Source: Aeromicrobium sp. Root344
Lineage (GTDB): Bacteria; Actinomycetota; Actinomycetes; Propionibacteriales; Nocardioidaceae
Reading direction: 5' to 3'
DNA: 64,000 bases
NCBI RefSeq assembly: GCF_001425755.1
Contig: NZ_LMDH01000001.1
Span: 3,409,571-3,473,570 of the forward strand
A program made the position numbers and the translations under genes. Under the pieces are notes generated by a model. It was not told the origin of the DNA. It saw only the letters and a program-made list of their open reading frames with translations, and did no database searches. Shown here piece after piece: positions 63,301-64,000 of this stretch (the stretch's first letter is position 1; the number at the start of each line of letters is the position of its first letter).

Positions 63301-64000
63301 ATGACCCTGACCGACGAACGCCGTCTCACCCAGCTCGAGTGGCTGGAGTCCGAGGCGATCCACATCATCCGCGAGGTCGCAGCCGAGTTCGAGCGCCCCG
63401 TGCTGCTGTTCTCCGGTGGCAAGGACTCGGTCGTGATGCTGCACCTCGCGGTCAAGGCGTTCTGGCCCGCGCCCGTGCCGTTCCCGGTCATGCACGTCGA
63501 CACCGGCCACAACTTCCCTGAGGTGCTGGCGTTCCGCGACGCCACGGTCGAACGTCTGGGTCTGCGCCTCGAGGTCGCGAGCGTGCAGGACTACATCGAC
63601 GACGGCCGCCTGCGCGAGCGCAGCGACGGCACGCGCAACCAGCTGCAGACCCAGCCGCTGCTCGACGGCATCACGAGCCACAAGTTCGACGCGGTGTTCG
63701 GCGGCGGACGTCGCGACGAGGAGAAGGCCCGGGCCAAGGAGCGGGTGTTCTCCCTCCGCGACGAGTTCGGCCAGTGGGACCCCCGCAACCAACGGCCCGA
63801 GCTGTGGAACCTCTACAACGGCAAGCACCGCCCCGGTGAGCACGTCCGCGTGTTCCCGCTGAGCAACTGGACCGAGCTCGACGTCTGGCAGTACATCGGC
63901 GCCGAGGACATCCAGCTCCCGGAGCTCTACTACGCGCACCAGCGCGAGGTGTTCGAGCGCGACGGCATGTTGATCAGCGTCAGCGAGGTGTCGCAGCCGC
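63301..64000 (+). CDS. cysD: Sulfate adenylyltransferase subunit 2, 3'-truncated by the window
   Basis: The first 233 residues of CysD, the PP-loop subunit of ATP sulfurylase, which makes APS with the GTPase CysN. VLLFSGGKDSVVMLHLA is the PP-loop, followed by VMHVDTGHNFPEVLAFRD, FGGGRRDEEKARAKERVFS and WTELDVWQYI. The gene runs out of the window; cysN/C would be expected next. Directly downstream of cysH. Confidence 0.95.
   Translation, partial: MTLTDERRLTQLEWLESEAIHIIREVAAEFERPVLLFSGGKDSVVMLHLAVKAFWPAPVPFPVMHVDTGHNFPEVLAFRDATVERLGLRLEVASVQDYIDDGRLRERSDGTRNQLQTQPLLDGITSHKFDAVFGGGRRDEEKARAKERVFSLRDEFGQWDPRNQRPELWNLYNGKHRPGEHVRVFPLSNWTELDVWQYIGAEDIQLPELYYAHQREVFERDGMLISVSEVSQP

Noticed and set aside
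1-64000. CRISPR arrays, prophage, insertion sequences, integrases or rRNA genes
   Set aside because: I saw no regularly spaced repeats, no transposase or phage proteins and no rRNA sequence in the window.

Overview
This window is high-GC actinobacterial chromosome. The opening block (pafA, an FKBP lipoprotein, pafB, pafC, tatA, tatC, a lipid kinase, helY) is a synteny group shared by proteasome-bearing Actinobacteria. rbpA, lnt next to a polyprenol-phosphate-mannose synthase gene, and many TANNNT boxes lying 6-7 nt before ATG/GTG starts (leaderless transcription) agree. The overall gene content suggests a Nocardioidaceae member, perhaps Aeromicrobium-like; the family and genus are inferences.

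Layout. 1-9978: membrane enzymes, pupylation ligase and its PafBC regulators, Tat translocase, lipid kinase and HelY helicase, all on the + strand, ended by a perfect 48-bp palindrome. 10-16.6 kb: exonuclease, M28 and M24 peptidases, Lnt/Ppm. 16.6-25.4 kb: tRNA-Gly, hypothetical proteins, rbpA with a SigR-type promoter, an MFS/GDPD pair, an ECF41-like sigma factor with its divergent carboxymuconolactone decarboxylase gene, and an unknown lipoprotein/575-aa protein pair. 25.4-37.6 kb: an XRE-HTH/MurA fusion, small housekeeping and membrane genes, a desaturase, a VOC + UvrA-like resistance pair, and an ArsR-SRPBCC/DHFR-like operon. A chromosome-dimer-resolution (dif) site lies at 37602-37629. 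The strand-biased heptamer GGGGGAG reverses orientation between about 34.9 and 38.9 kb, an interval that contains this site, so the window spans the replication terminus.

Beyond dif, 39.4-44.8 kb holds a complete glycopeptide-resistance locus in a rearranged order: vanX (-), vanH-vanA plus a tiny membrane ORF (+), vanY (-), vanR-vanS (+). The vanX, vanH and vanY promoters share one architecture with invariant spacing, ending in a start codon at the predicted +1. This is the strongest candidate for an undescribed regulatory system here. Also notable is a dispersed ECF41-type regulon: near-consensus TGTCACA/CGTC promoters with a constant 16-nt spacer lie before the sigma gene, its neighbour, a small membrane protein at 29.6 kb and an NAD-dependent epimerase at 47.7 kb.

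The rest carries VOC proteins, a class F sortase, an SRPBCC/ArsR operon with duplicated palindromic operators, a P450/ferredoxin pair, DNA repair and GNAT genes, an MFS exporter, a CutRS-like two-component system divergent from a lipoprotein/MacAB-like efflux operon, a YciO-type protein, and the start of an assimilatory sulfate-reduction operon (cysH, cysD) cut by the window end.
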